A DNA stretch of 64,000 nucleotides from Candidatus Rhodoferax bjergmarkensis (GTDB taxonomy: Bacteria; Pseudomonadota; Gammaproteobacteria; Burkholderiales; Burkholderiaceae_C). This document shows positions 10,690 to 19,444 of the stretch, one piece after another. Made by a program: the position numbers and the translations under genes. Every line of letters begins with the position of its first letter. Within the stretch, counting starts at the first letter, position 1. The DNA lies in contig JADJFX010000024.1 of assembly GCA_016708345.1 (NCBI GenBank), positions 1-64,000 of the forward strand. Reading direction: 5' to 3'. The notes under the pieces are model-generated. The model searched no databases. It saw nothing but the letters and a program-made list of their open reading frames with translations, and was not told where the DNA came from.

Positions 10690-11397
10690 TTAGGAGTCAC
10701 GGGTGCTACTTCGCGTCGATGCCTCCTGGCGATACTGTTCCCATACTTCTGCCTCTTTGCTGCGGTCCATTTGGGAATATGTATCCACGCGCAATCGTCT
10801 ATAGCCTGTAGCCAATTGGTCGAGATTTTTTTCCATTTTTTCCATCGCTTTGGCAATAGCGTGCAGGGGAGGGGTACCTACCGTACCGTAACCCTCGAAC
10901 TCTTCAAAGTAGATGGGGATCGCGTGGCTATATGACTTTCCGGCAGTGCTTCTGTAACTTGCATCAACGACAAGGCGCGCTTTGATTTTTCCTTCATAGT
11001 TCTGCGTCATTTGCGTGTAACGGGACCGAAGTTCCTGTCCTGGCCCAAGGTATCGAAGGCCTCTTTCCAGAAACTGACTCTTCGAAAAATCTTGAATCAG
11101 TTCATTCTCGCCCTCAGTTTCTGCTTCGCCTCGCAATTTAAAGCACACATCGTAAGCCGGGCCAAGGCCGATATTTCTTACTCGAAGAGTGATGATGCTG
11201 ACAAATTCCGGGCTGGGGCATGCCGTTATTTCAATTCGCGGCTCAGTTTGCACTTCGCGCATTTGGCGAGTTTCTTTAACCAAGGAGGCTGTGAGAACCG
11301 CGTAAACCACCGTCGCAAACATCACAATGCCAGCAAAGACTGTCGAGAGAGCTCCTGCATTCTGATTGAGGAAATCGACGGACTCGGCGAGTGTCAT
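10690..11397 (-). CDS. Hypothetical protein with one N-terminal membrane segment
   Basis: A 235-residue protein with a single hydrophobic helix at about residues 15-38 (LSTVFAGIVMFATVVYAVLT), followed by a short basic linker and a soluble domain. The layout suggests an inner-membrane anchor with a cytoplasmic domain. The soluble part contains alternating hydrophobic stretches (ITLRVRNIGLGPAYDVCF) typical of a beta-sandwich, and a charged C-terminal tail. I do not recognise a named family. Similar anchored proteins of unknown role are seen in accessory islands. It sits just upstream of the DUF6602 gene in the same direction with a 47-base gap. Confidence 0.5.
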   Translation of the reverse strand: MTLAESVDFLNQNAGALSTVFAGIVMFATVVYAVLTASLVKETRQMREVQTEPRIEITACPSPEFVSIITLRVRNIGLGPAYDVCFKLRGEAETEGENELIQDFSKSQFLERGLRYLGPGQELRSRYTQMTQNYEGKIKARLVVDASYRSTAGKSYSHAIPIYFEEFEGYGTVGTPPLHAIAKAMEKMEKNLDQLATGYRRLRVDTYSQMDRSKEAEVWEQYRQEASTRSSTRDS

Positions 11398-11836
11398 TAT
11401 CCGACTCTTATTGCTTTAATTCACCGGCTTACCCGGCTTTTCGCGCAGGTCCAGTGGAAGAACGATCTATCCGCCGGGGTATACGTGCATTCCACTCGTG
11501 GAAAATATTGACCAATGAAGTGGCAATAGGATTGCTGCGGTCGTTCGTGGCTGATTTTCCAAGAAATAAACGTCATTTCATCCCTTTTAACCTTGTCGCC
11601 TCTCATGGCGAAATTCGGTCAACCTCAAGTTAATTTTCACGATGTCGTTGCTCGACTATAGCCCAGTGAAACCATGCTCGCAAAAGTCGACACCGTTGCA
11701 CTGCCGACCGCTAGTTTGGAAAGTTGATTTTCTCCGCTTAACCACTGGTTCGTAGTTTTTGGAGCCCGTAGCGACGGTCGGCTTTCAACGTTCCGAAGAA
11801 TTTTTGGTGGCTTGGGTGTTTGCGAATGTTCAAGTT
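11398..11836. other. Intergenic stretch without a supported gene
   Basis: About 440 bases. Only short, unconvincing open frames are present. Around 11695-11800 there is GC-rich sequence with the words GCCGACCG and GACGGTCGG, similar in style to spacer sequence at 45.8 and 48.8 kb. No promoter or hairpin could be called with confidence. Confidence 0.5.
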
Positions 11837-12052
11837 TCAGATATCCTTTTCCGGTCCCAGCCAAGCCATCCATAAATCCGACTCCTGTGTTTCAGCAGCC
11901 CAATGCTGAATGTCATTAGTGGATGGGTAGTGCCGGAGGATACGTTCAGCTTGCTGACGAAAACTATCTGGGATGTCAGGTGAATTTTGTATTTCACTTA
12001 GCAGTTCGCCTGCCCAACGGAGTGCGCGAGTTCGTTCTGATGGTGTAGTCAT
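11837..12052 (-). CDS. BPSL0761 family small protein
   Basis: From the ATG at 12052 the 71-residue product begins MTTPSERTRALRWAGELL and contains RILRHYPSTNDI, the recognisable conserved parts of the BPSL0761 family found in Burkholderiales. The open frame extends 12 codons upstream (12088), but the family start is the internal Met. The function is unknown. These genes usually occur as singletons in variable regions. The C-terminus (ESDLWMAWLGPEKDI) also fits the family. Confidence 0.6.
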   Translation of the reverse strand: MTTPSERTRALRWAGELLSEIQNSPDIPDSFRQQAERILRHYPSTNDIQHWAAETQESDLWMAWLGPEKDI

Positions 12053-12097
12053 TCGGAGCGTTCGTGGTGTCACAAGTTGCCAAAGCATTGGCCACCA

Positions 12098-12526
12098 TTA
12101 GTTTTCATTTTCGTCTGTCCTGGTCCAAAATACCTCGCGATTTTCGAAGATCGTCTCCAATGTGGCTCCACTGGCTCGAATGTTTGTCCGACGATTTATA
12201 ACTTCCAAGGCAATTTCGGCCCGGTAGTCAGTGAGATAGTCCTTGAATTTTTCGAATTCAATTTCCATTTTGTTTTTCCCGTGCTTGCCTGACAGGAGAT
12301 GAATCACCAATGCGAGGGGCGCGGCCATATGTGATGGCGCATCGAATTGCGGGTCCATTTCCGCAAAGCAGACATCAAGATCACGCCCAATTAGGTCGAG
12401 CCATTGGTCAGAAAGATTTCTTGGCAGTGCAGCATCGGGGGGGTGATCTAAAACGTCCTTCTTAAGAACGAAGAGATCAGAAGGAGGCAAAGGCCCATTT
12501 CTCATTTTGTCGACCTTTGATTTCAC
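12098..12526 (-). CDS. Hypothetical protein, divergent from XRE regulator
   Basis: A 142-residue soluble protein without recognised motifs; acidic and rich in charged residues (KMEIEFEKFKDYLTDYRAEIALEV). It is read away from the XRE-family regulator at 12615, and the 88-base gap holds a perfect 16-bp palindrome that could control both. It sits 45 bases before the BPSL0761-like gene, so the two may be co-transcribed. No function can be assigned. Confidence 0.45.
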   Translation of the reverse strand: MKSKVDKMRNGPLPPSDLFVLKKDVLDHPPDAALPRNLSDQWLDLIGRDLDVCFAEMDPQFDAPSHMAAPLALVIHLLSGKHGKNKMEIEFEKFKDYLTDYRAEIALEVINRRTNIRASGATLETIFENREVFWTRTDENEN

Positions 12527-12563
12527 TATTTTTGTTCAATTGGGATCAGGAAATTTCAACAAT

Positions 12564-12579
12564 ACGGCATATATGCCGT
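12564..12579. promoter_or_regulatory. 16-bp perfect palindrome, likely XRE regulator operator
   Basis: ACGGCATATATGCCGT is perfectly self-complementary. It lies 36 bases before the GTG of the XRE gene and 38 bases before the ATG of the divergent gene. XRE/Cro-type dimers bind such short palindromes and usually regulate themselves. The binding protein is inferred from position only. Confidence 0.55.
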
Positions 12580-12614
12580 GGTCAAAAGCATAGCATATTG
12601 GGCACCCTACGCGG

Positions 12615-12935
12615 GTGATAAAAAGTACCCCTCCGACTCAGCCGCTGAAGACTCTCAAACGACGAGGCACGTCATTTGAGCCAGAGGCAGCTGTTGCTTT
12701 TGGTGAGATTATTCGCGCTGAAAGAATCAGGCAGGAAATTGCTCAGGATCAATTTGCGTTGCGGGCGAATGTTGATCGCTCTTACTACGGCAAGCTTGAA
12801 CGCGGAGAGCGGCAGCCATCACTGGGATTGATATTGCGGATCGCCGGGGGCCTCGGAGTGACTGCATCTGATCTCATTGGGCGAACAGAGCTGGCTTTAA
12901 GTACACGGCTGAAGATATCCTGCGCCGATAATTGA
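12615..12935 (+). CDS. XRE (Cro/C1-type) helix-turn-helix regulator
   Basis: A 106-residue protein from a GTG at 12615. The HTH domain covers about residues 29-90: FGEIIRAERIRQEIAQDQFA, then the recognition part RSYYGKLERGERQPSL, the classic XRE pattern. The N-terminal 28 residues are a basic Pro-rich arm. A 16-bp palindrome upstream suggests autoregulation and control of the divergent gene at 12526. It is probably the regulator of this part of the island. No partner toxin gene is apparent next to it. Confidence 0.8.
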   Translation: MIKSTPPTQPLKTLKRRGTSFEPEAAVAFGEIIRAERIRQEIAQDQFALRANVDRSYYGKLERGERQPSLGLILRIAGGLGVTASDLIGRTELALSTRLKISCADN

Positions 12936-13310
12936 GCCTTCGTCGGCGACCCCCCAGCAAGCACCTTCCGGATTGCTGTCGTAAACCCCACATCGAAAAG
13001 GGTCCGCGTGCCTTGTTTGATTTGGCCATGGCTTCCTTCCTCCCAGCCACATTCCTTGATGAACTTCTTTGAAACAGCCTTTTCCAAAGCATTGCGTTCG
13101 CTATCCGTTAGGCGTGCATTCATCAACAAGACCGGCATACCGGGTGGCGAACGCCAGCTACTGGTCGTTGGCGGGTGCTCGGATTTCTGAAATTTGAGCC
13201 ACATTGCTGCCGTTCGACCTGCTGCGGCGACCGCCCGCTTTGGAGCGAGCAGATCAGTAAGTTGACGGTCGGCTACAGTCTGTTGTGGGCATCCAACCCT
13301 GTACTAAATC

Positions 13311-13402
13311 GTCCGAAAACGGACACCTGCATCAGGGGTGTACGAAAAATAGCTTAACAAACTTTCGTACATAGCGGATAATACGGACATCCAATTCGTA
13401 CA
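13311..13402. promoter_or_regulatory. Inverted-repeat array before the resolvase (possible res site/operator)
   Basis: GTCCG-AAAA-CGGAC (13311-13324) is followed by TGTACGAAA (13339-13347), its inverted copy TTTCGTACA (13363-13371), and a third half-site TTCGTACA (13395-13402), 19 bases before the gene start. Serine resolvases bind arrays of inverted half-sites next to their own gene for recombination and autoregulation; assignment here is by position and pattern. Confidence 0.5.
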
Positions 13403-13420
13403 CTTTCTTGGAGTCTTGTA

Positions 13421-14005
13421 GTGTCTCGTGTCTTCGCATACTGCCGGGTCTCAACGTCCGATCAGACAACCGACAACCAAATCCAGGAGATCGCGGGAGC
13501 CGGGTTAAGTATCACCTCGCAGCGCGCAATCGTTGAAACTATATCGGGGTCGGTAGCAGCTAGGGAACGCAAAGGGTTTGGCCAACTCATCAACAAGCTT
13601 GAGTCGGGGGATGTGTTGGTGGTCACAAAGCTTGATAGGCTTGGCAGAAATGCTATGGACGTGCGCACAACGGTGGAAGCCCTTGAAGGCATGGGCGTAC
13701 GGGTGCACTGCCTCGCGCTCGGGGGTACTGACCTTACAAGTCCGGCTGGGAAGCTGACTATGGGGGTCATCGCCGCCGTCGCTGAATTTGAACGAGATCT
13801 ACTAATTGAGCGCACTCAAGCGGGACTATCGCGTGCGGTATCACAGGGCAAAGCCCTAGGCAGGCCTTCAAGTCTGACTAAAACGCAAGCTGGGGAGGTA
13901 TTGAAGAGGTTAGACGCTGGTGATTCTGTTGCTGCTCTAGCGAGGGTATACCGAACAAGCCGTCAGTCAATCATGCGAATCAGGGACGCTAGCGTGGTCA
14001 GCTGA
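13421..14005 (+). CDS. Serine recombinase (resolvase/invertase family)
   Basis: A 194-residue protein from a GTG at 13421. The catalytic domain starts MSRVFAYCRVSTSDQT, with the nucleophile Ser at residue 11 in the YCRVS motif. The conserved TKLDRLGRNAMD and AEFERDLLIERT blocks follow, and a short C-terminal Hin-like HTH (LARVYRTSRQSIMRIRD). Length and order match small resolvase/invertases such as those of Tn3-like elements and plasmids. It probably resolves or inverts DNA at the repeat array just upstream. It is at the right edge of the defence island, next to core genes, and may be a remnant of the element that brought part of the island. No transposase accompanies it. Confidence 0.88.
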   Translation: MSRVFAYCRVSTSDQTTDNQIQEIAGAGLSITSQRAIVETISGSVAARERKGFGQLINKLESGDVLVVTKLDRLGRNAMDVRTTVEALEGMGVRVHCLALGGTDLTSPAGKLTMGVIAAVAEFERDLLIERTQAGLSRAVSQGKALGRPSSLTKTQAGEVLKRLDAGDSVAALARVYRTSRQSIMRIRDASVVS

Positions 14006-14355
14006 TGGGAGTTTATGAAATGGCTCTCCACATTGAGTGTCCCCGCGTTTTGTCGAGCCGGTGGGCGGGGCCCAATTCACTCTGCCTCGACCACGAGCCA
14101 TTACACTTCAATGTAGCCGGGGTGGAAGACGTGACGAAACGCTGTTGTCTTGTAAAACTGAACCGTTTTGTAGAGTTCAATTTAAGTCAATTTGTCTTTA
14201 AGCGCTTTGATTTCATCTGCTTACTGACATTATGTGCCCAATGAAGATTATTGAAAAATCATTCATTCAGTCAGTTTTGCATGGTCTCACCGCACTTAAG
14301 ATTTGTCCTGCAAAGATTCTGTTCAAATTTTCTGTAATTAACCTCATTTTCCCAG
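14006..14355. other. Intergenic boundary between island and core genome
   Basis: 350 bases with no supported gene. The first half is GC-rich and the second half AT-rich (14160-14350), consistent with the promoter region of rpiA, but no single promoter could be fixed. This is the junction between the accessory island and a long intact core block. Confidence 0.5.
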
Positions 14356-15060
14356 ATGTCAAACCCAATTTCCCAAACCGGCACCCCCCTTTCACAAGAC
14401 GAACTGAAAACCTTGGTGGGGCAAGCTGCGCTCCAGTATGTTGTGCCGGGTGAAATTGTGGGGGTGGGTACGGGCTCGACGGTCAACAAGTTCATTGAGG
14501 CGCTGGCCAGCATGAAGGACCAGATCAAAGGTGCCGTGTCCAGCTCGCTGGCCAGTACCGAACGATTAAATGCCCTCGGTATCCCGGTGTTTGACTCCAA
14601 TGAGGTGGATGCTTTGTCCGTTTACATCGACGGGGCGGATGAGATTGATGGCCAGGGCTTCATGGTCAAAGGTGGCGGCGCAGCCCTCACCCGCGAGAAA
14701 ATTGTGGCAGCCCAGTCGCGCAAGTTTGTTTGTATCGCAGATGAATCCAAATTGGTTCAAACGCTGGGCAAGTTTCCTTTGCCGGTGGAGGTGATTCCAA
14801 TGGCTGCCAAACGGGTGATGCAGCAATTTGCAGCCATGGGGGGGCAGGCCAAAATCCGCTTAAGCGGTGGTCAACCGCTGATCACGGACAACGGCCAGAT
14901 CATCGTGGATGTGACCGGATTGCAAATTGAAGACCCGCTGGCGTTTGAATCCGAAGTGAGCCAATGGCCAGGCGTGGTGACAGTGGGTGTGTTTGCCTGC
15001 CAAAAGGCCCAAGTCTGTCTGCTCGGCACAGCCAGCGGCGTCAAAACATTAACGTTTTGA
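14356..15060 (+). CDS. rpiA: Ribose-5-phosphate isomerase A
   Basis: A 234-residue cytoplasmic enzyme interconverting ribose 5-phosphate and ribulose 5-phosphate in the pentose phosphate pathway. Family motifs are all visible: the phosphate-binding GTGSTV (residues 38-43), the catalytic DGADEID (92-98) and [11 protein letters not shown] (105-115). The length is slightly above that of E. coli RpiA because of a short N-terminal extension. It is monocistronic and converges on the next gene with stop codons 3 bases apart. It marks the start of the core genome block. Confidence 0.96.
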   Translation: MSNPISQTGTPLSQDELKTLVGQAALQYVVPGEIVGVGTGSTVNKFIEALASMKDQIKGAVSSSLASTERLNALGIPVFDSNEVDALSVYIDGADEIDGQGFMVKGGGAALTREKIVAAQSRKFVCIADESKLVQTLGKFPLPVEVIPMAAKRVMQQFAAMGGQAKIRLSGGQPLITDNGQIIVDVTGLQIEDPLAFESEVSQWPGVVTVGVFACQKAQVCLLGTASGVKTLTF

Positions 15061-15063
15061 AAT

Positions 15064-15756
15064 TTAGAACTTAATGCCCGCCGGATTGGACGAATTGGTG
15101 ACCGGTGCACGCTTGGGCTCAGCAGGCGCACGCTGGGCCGGCTTTTCTTGCGCATTTGCCTCTGGCGTTTGTTTTTGAACGACCACCAGCGGCGAAGGTG
15201 CCGGGTTGCGGTAGCTTGCCGGCAAGGCAGATGATTTCGGGTAGCCAGCGGCATTCAGAAACTGCGTCCATTCACTGTCTGAGTAGCCCCTGATTTGCTG
15301 ACCGCCAATCGTTAAAAAGGGCAAAGAGGTCTCGCCGCTGATACGTTTGAGGGCTTCTGAATCCTCAACCGTCGTAACAGTTTTTTCAGTAAACGGAATG
15401 CCGCGCGATCTGAGCATGGACCGGCCTGCGTCGCAAGGAACGCAGCCACTGCTTGTATACAGAGTAACGGGGAATCTGCCAACGGTTTGATTGAGTTCGA
15501 ACGGCAAGGCCGGTCCGCCACCGCCAGCGTTAAGCGTGCCCACGGTTTGCCCCCCCTTGCCCGTGGCCGTAGCATTGGCTGTGGAAGGTGGCAGCTTGTC
15601 TGAGAACGTGATTTTTCCGTCCGCCCCCATGACGCGGTAAATGGTCTGAGCCTGAACCTGTGTGCTCATCAACAGCGCAGTGGCGCAAACACTGGTCAAC
15701 AGGGCAACATAGTGGCCCTGGCGCGTCAACTTGATCGCTTCGTTCGAATTTGTCAA
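15064..15756 (-). CDS. DUF4124 and glutaredoxin-like domain protein, exported
   Basis: A 230-residue protein. A hydrophobic segment at residues 17-35 ending in VQAQ looks like a signal peptide, then a short DUF4124-like block (TIYRVMGADGKITFSDKLPP). After a Gly/Ala linker comes a glutaredoxin-like thioredoxin fold: VTLYTSSGCVPCDAGR with the CxxC at residues 105-108 and SLPFLTIGG with the cis-Pro. The C-terminal tail is Pro/Ala/Lys-rich and disordered. It is likely a periplasmic thiol-disulfide protein; the exact substrate is unknown. The pattern of DUF4124 fused to glutaredoxin is common in Burkholderiales. Confidence 0.8.
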   Translation of the reverse strand: MTNSNEAIKLTRQGHYVALLTSVCATALLMSTQVQAQTIYRVMGADGKITFSDKLPPSTANATATGKGGQTVGTLNAGGGGPALPFELNQTVGRFPVTLYTSSGCVPCDAGRSMLRSRGIPFTEKTVTTVEDSEALKRISGETSLPFLTIGGQQIRGYSDSEWTQFLNAAGYPKSSALPASYRNPAPSPLVVVQKQTPEANAQEKPAQRAPAEPKRAPVTNSSNPAGIKF

Positions 15757-15770
15757 AGTGGTCTCCTTCG

Positions 15771-17807
15771 TTATTTTCCAGTCATACCCTGATGCCGCAA
15801 CAAGGCATCCAAGGTAGGTGCGCGCCCGCGAAATGCCTTGAACGATTCCATCGCCGGGCGGCTACCGCCCGCTTCCAAAATGGTCTGCCTGTATTTTCTA
15901 CCGGTTTCGACATTTGGCAAGCCGTCTTTACCCGCAGTTTCCTCGAACGCGGCGTAAGCATCGGCACTGAGCACCTCGGCCCATTTGTAACTGTAGTAGC
16001 CCGCAGCGTAACCTCCGGCAAAAATATGGCTGAAAGTGTGAGGTGTTCGACTCCAGGCGGGGGGCGCAAGCACTGCAACCTCGTCGCGCACCTGCAGGAG
16101 CAGCGGCATCAGATCAAGCGCCGGGTCGTGCGCAGTGTGCAGCAACATGTCAAACAGCGAGAATTCGATTTGCCGCAGGGTTTGCATGCCGCTTTGGAAG
16201 TTTTTGGCCGCCAGCATCTTGTCAAATAACTCTCGCGGTAACGGTGCTCCGGTATCAACATGCGAGGTCATGTGCTTGAGCACATCCCATTCCCAGCAGA
16301 AATTTTCCATGAACTGACTTGGCAACTCCACGGCATCCCATTCCACACCGTTGATGCCGGAGACGTCGCGCTCATTAACCGTGGACAAAAGGTGGTGCAG
16401 CCCATGCCCGAACTCATGAAAAAGCGTGATGGCATCGTCGTGCGTCAGCAGCGAAGGCTGGCCCCCTACGCCCTCGGCGAAATTGCACACCAAGTGGACC
16501 ACCGGGGTTTGCAGCTTGGAATTGTCCGGGCGCAACCAGCGGCTGCGCACGTCGTCCATCCAGGCACCGCCACGCTTGCCGCTTCGTGCGCAGAGATCAA
16601 GGTAGAACTGCCCTACCAGATGCCCCCCGCGTTCAATTCGGTAGAACTCAGCGCCAGGATGCCACACCGCAGCGCTGTCTTTGATGATGCTGACGTCGAA
16701 AAGGGTTTCAACAATCTTAAACACGCCCGCCAGCACCTTGGGCGCGGTCAAATACTGCTTGACTTCTTGCTCACTGAAGGCGTAGCGGGCCTCCTTGAGT
16801 TTTTCACTGACATAAGGCCAATCCCAAGCTTGTGGATCGGGCAAATTCAAATGCTGCACGGCAAATTCGCGCAGGTCTGCCAAGTCTTGCTCGGCAAACG
16901 GGCGAGCTTTGGCGGCGAGGTCGCGCAAAAAGTCAATGACATGCCTAGGCGACTCTGCCATTTTGGGAGCCAGCGAGAGTTCCCCAAAGTTGGTGAAACC
17001 GAGCAATCTGGCTTCTTCCAGCCGCAAGGCCAGCATCTCTGAAATGATGGACGAGTTGTCAAATTTGTGGGTATCGGCATCAGCTTGGTCAGAGGCTCGT
17101 GTGACAAAAGCGCGGTAAAGGCGCTCACGCAGCGCACTGCTGCTGGCAAATTGCATGATCGGCAAATAACACGGCATTTTGAGCGTGAGCTTGTAGCCAT
17201 CTTTTCCCTCGGTCCGAGCGCCGTTCAGGGCTGCCTGTTTCACATCATCGGGCACGCCACCGAGTTCACTCAGCTGTGCGTAGTAGGCAAAAGCATCTGT
17301 AGCGTCCAGCGCGTTTTCGCTGAACTTCTGGCTCAGTTCGGCCTGACGTTCCTGGATCGCGGCAAAGCGTTCTTTGTCGGCACCCTGCAACTCCGCGCCT
17401 CCGAGCCGAAAGTTGCGCAGGTTGTTTTTGTGGGCTTGTCTTTGTTCTGTGTCCAGCGTTGAAGGATCAATGGCCTTGTATTTGGCATACAGTCGTTCGT
17501 CGGCCCCCAAGCGGGTAAAAAATTCGGTCACCTTGGGCAAGGCTTCGTTGAACGCGGCGCGCAACTGCGGCGTATCTGCAACGCTGTTCAGATGGCTTAC
17601 AGCACCCCAGGCGATGCCTAGCTTTTCGGTGGCAACGTCCAGCACACCGGCGATAGCACGCCAACTGGGCGCAAACCCGGGTGCGGTGACCGCTTCCAAA
17701 GCAGCATTGGCGTTGACCAATAACTGGTCTATCGCAGGTGCCACATGTTCAGGCAAGATCTGATCAAACGGCGGCAAGTCATCTATCGAAAGCAAGGGAT
17801 TGTTCAT
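15771..17807 (-). CDS. prlC: Oligopeptidase A (M3 zinc metallopeptidase)
   Basis: A 678-residue cytoplasmic oligopeptidase of the thimet family, which degrades short peptides such as cleaved signal peptides. The zinc site HEFGH (within TLFHEFGHGLHHL, around residue 463) is intact, and the conserved C-terminal FSHIFAGGYAAGYYSYKWAEV block is present. The length agrees with E. coli PrlC (680). It starts at the ATG at 17807 (MNNPLLSIDDLPPFDQI), the usual family start. The gene is 14 bases upstream of the glutaredoxin-like gene and follows folD in the same direction, so they may be co-transcribed. Confidence 0.95.
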   Translation of the reverse strand: MNNPLLSIDDLPPFDQILPEHVAPAIDQLLVNANAALEAVTAPGFAPSWRAIAGVLDVATEKLGIAWGAVSHLNSVADTPQLRAAFNEALPKVTEFFTRLGADERLYAKYKAIDPSTLDTEQRQAHKNNLRNFRLGGAELQGADKERFAAIQERQAELSQKFSENALDATDAFAYYAQLSELGGVPDDVKQAALNGARTEGKDGYKLTLKMPCYLPIMQFASSSALRERLYRAFVTRASDQADADTHKFDNSSIISEMLALRLEEARLLGFTNFGELSLAPKMAESPRHVIDFLRDLAAKARPFAEQDLADLREFAVQHLNLPDPQAWDWPYVSEKLKEARYAFSEQEVKQYLTAPKVLAGVFKIVETLFDVSIIKDSAAVWHPGAEFYRIERGGHLVGQFYLDLCARSGKRGGAWMDDVRSRWLRPDNSKLQTPVVHLVCNFAEGVGGQPSLLTHDDAITLFHEFGHGLHHLLSTVNERDVSGINGVEWDAVELPSQFMENFCWEWDVLKHMTSHVDTGAPLPRELFDKMLAAKNFQSGMQTLRQIEFSLFDMLLHTAHDPALDLMPLLLQVRDEVAVLAPPAWSRTPHTFSHIFAGGYAAGYYSYKWAEVLSADAYAAFEETAGKDGLPNVETGRKYRQTILEAGGSRPAMESFKAFRGRAPTLDALLRHQGMTGK

Positions 17808-17874
17808 GGGTTCTAGGTTGTGGCTTGATGCAGTGATTCAAGATTGCTAAAGAGTACTAACGTTTTGGGGTACT

Positions 17875-18735
17875 TCAAGCCATGCGTTCAGCTGATTCCA
17901 GTGTATTGACCAGCAGCATGGTAATGGTCATGGGGCCGACGCCGCCTGGCACCGGGGTAATGAAACCGGCAATTTCTTTGACGCCGGCAAAATCGACATC
18001 ACCACACAGCTTGCCCTCGTCGTTGCGGTTCATGCCCACGTCAATCACCACCGCACCGGGCTTGACCATGTCGGCCGTCAGCACGTTGCGTTTGCCCACT
18101 GCCGCCACCACCACATCAGCCTGTCGCGTGTAGTGGCCCATGTCCACGGTGGCGCTGTGGCAAATCGTGACCGTAGCATTGGCTTGGAGCAACAGCAGCG
18201 CCATCGGTTTGCCAACCGTGTTGCTGCGGCCAATCACCACGGCATGTTTGCCGCGCAAGTCGATGCCGGTGCTCTCAATCAATTTCATGCAGCCGTAAGG
18301 TGTGCAGGGCCGAAAGCCCGGCTGGCCCGTCATCAGTTCGCCCGCGCTCAGGGTGGCGTAGCCGTCGACGTCCTTGGCGGTGGAAATCGCCTCAATCACC
18401 TTGTGCGGGTTGATGTGCTTGGGCAAAGGCATTTGCACCAGGATACCGTGAATGGCTGGGTCCACATTGAGCGCTGCAATGCGCGACAGCAACTCGGCTT
18501 CACTCAGGGATGCGTCAAACTTTTCAAACACGGAGTGAACACCAGTGTCCGCACAAGCCTTCACCTTGTTGCGCACATACACCGCACTGGCCGGGTCGTC
18601 GCCGACCAGAATCACGGCCAAGCCGGGCGTAACACCACGGGCTTTAAGGGCCTGCACCCGCGTGGCAATGTCGCCGCGCAGGCGGCTCGACAGCGCGCTG
18701 CCATCAATGATCTGACCAAATTTCTGTGTTGTCAT
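17875..18735 (-). CDS. folD: Bifunctional methylene-THF dehydrogenase / methenyl-THF cyclohydrolase
   Basis: A 286-residue cytoplasmic enzyme of one-carbon metabolism, converting 5,10-methylene-THF to 10-formyl-THF with NADP. Seen: [13 protein letters not shown] with the catalytic Lys, [10 protein letters not shown], the [11 protein letters not shown] nucleotide-binding loop and the C-terminal PGGVGPMTI signature. The length is normal. It follows the two-component genes after a strong minus-strand terminator, so it has its own promoter in the short gap before 18735. Confidence 0.96.
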   Translation of the reverse strand: MTTQKFGQIIDGSALSSRLRGDIATRVQALKARGVTPGLAVILVGDDPASAVYVRNKVKACADTGVHSVFEKFDASLSEAELLSRIAALNVDPAIHGILVQMPLPKHINPHKVIEAISTAKDVDGYATLSAGELMTGQPGFRPCTPYGCMKLIESTGIDLRGKHAVVIGRSNTVGKPMALLLLQANATVTICHSATVDMGHYTRQADVVVAAVGKRNVLTADMVKPGAVVIDVGMNRNDEGKLCGDVDFAGVKEIAGFITPVPGGVGPMTITMLLVNTLESAERMA

Positions 18736-18750
18736 GATTTCATTTCCATA

Positions 18751-18786
18751 AATAAAAACGCCCGCTGGTGCATATCTGGCGGGCGT
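18751..18786 (-). terminator. Intrinsic terminator of the two-component operon
   Basis: On the minus strand an 8-bp stem ACGCCCGC / GCGGGCGT (18779-18786 and 18759-18766) is followed by TTTTTATTT. It lies just after the response-regulator stop and before folD, so it separates the two transcription units. Confidence 0.8.
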
Positions 18787-18814
18787 AAGGTGCTATAAAA
18801 ATATTAGCGTGGCA

Positions 18815-19441
18815 TCAGGCTTTGGCGGCAACCTGTCCCAGGGCGATTTTCAGCAAATCGGCAACGGTGTTGGCACCGAGTTTTTCCATGATGTTGGCGC
18901 GGTGCGCCTCTACCGTTTTGATGCTGATGCCCAGATCGTCGGCAATTTGCTTGTTCAAACGTCCGGCCACGATGCGCTCCAGCACCTGCGCCTCGCGCAG
19001 CGTCAGGCGGGCCATCAGGGCAACACGGCTGGCTGCATTTTGGTGCAGGGCGAACGAGTCTTTGGCGTGGTCCAGCATGCGCTCGACCAAGGGCACCAAC
19101 TGGTCTTCATTGAACGGCTTCTGAATGAAATCCATGGCACCTTTTTTCATCGTATCCACCGCCATCGGGACATCGCCGTGGCCTGTGATGAACACAATGG
19201 GCAGTGGCGAGTGGGTTTCGATCAGGCGGGTTTGCAGTTCCAGGCCGGTCATGCCCCCCATGCGAATGTCCACAATCAAACAAGCCACTTCGCGGGCGTC
19301 GTAACGGCTCAGGAAGGACTCGGCGGACTCAAAGCAGCGAACGCGGTAGTCCTTGCCCTCCAGCAGCCACTGAAGCGAGTCACGAACCGCCTCATCGTCA
19401 TCCACCACGTAAACCGTACCTTTTTTTGGTGCCAAACTCAT
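18815..19441 (-). CDS. FixJ/NarL-type response regulator
   Basis: A 208-residue two-domain regulator. The receiver domain has the acidic cluster VVDDDE (13-17), phospho-acceptor Asp58 in LIVDIRMGGMTG, the conserved Thr in FITGHGD and Lys in IQKPF. The C-terminal LuxR-type HTH reads LTLREAQVLERIVAGRLNKQIADDLGISIKTVEAHRANIMEK. This matches the FixJ subfamily. It starts 3 bases after the sensor kinase stop, forming one operon with it. The target genes are not deducible from the window. Confidence 0.92.
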   Translation of the reverse strand: MSLAPKKGTVYVVDDDEAVRDSLQWLLEGKDYRVRCFESAESFLSRYDAREVACLIVDIRMGGMTGLELQTRLIETHSPLPIVFITGHGDVPMAVDTMKKGAMDFIQKPFNEDQLVPLVERMLDHAKDSFALHQNAASRVALMARLTLREAQVLERIVAGRLNKQIADDLGISIKTVEAHRANIMEKLGANTVADLLKIALGQVAAKA

Positions 19442-19444
19442 GCG

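Noticed and set aside
12785..13204. Minus-strand frame overlapping the XRE gene
   Set aside because: The distal half is antisense to a clear regulator and its composition is unconvincing; the upstream part (ALEKAVSKKFIKECGWEEG) could be a relic but cannot be supported.
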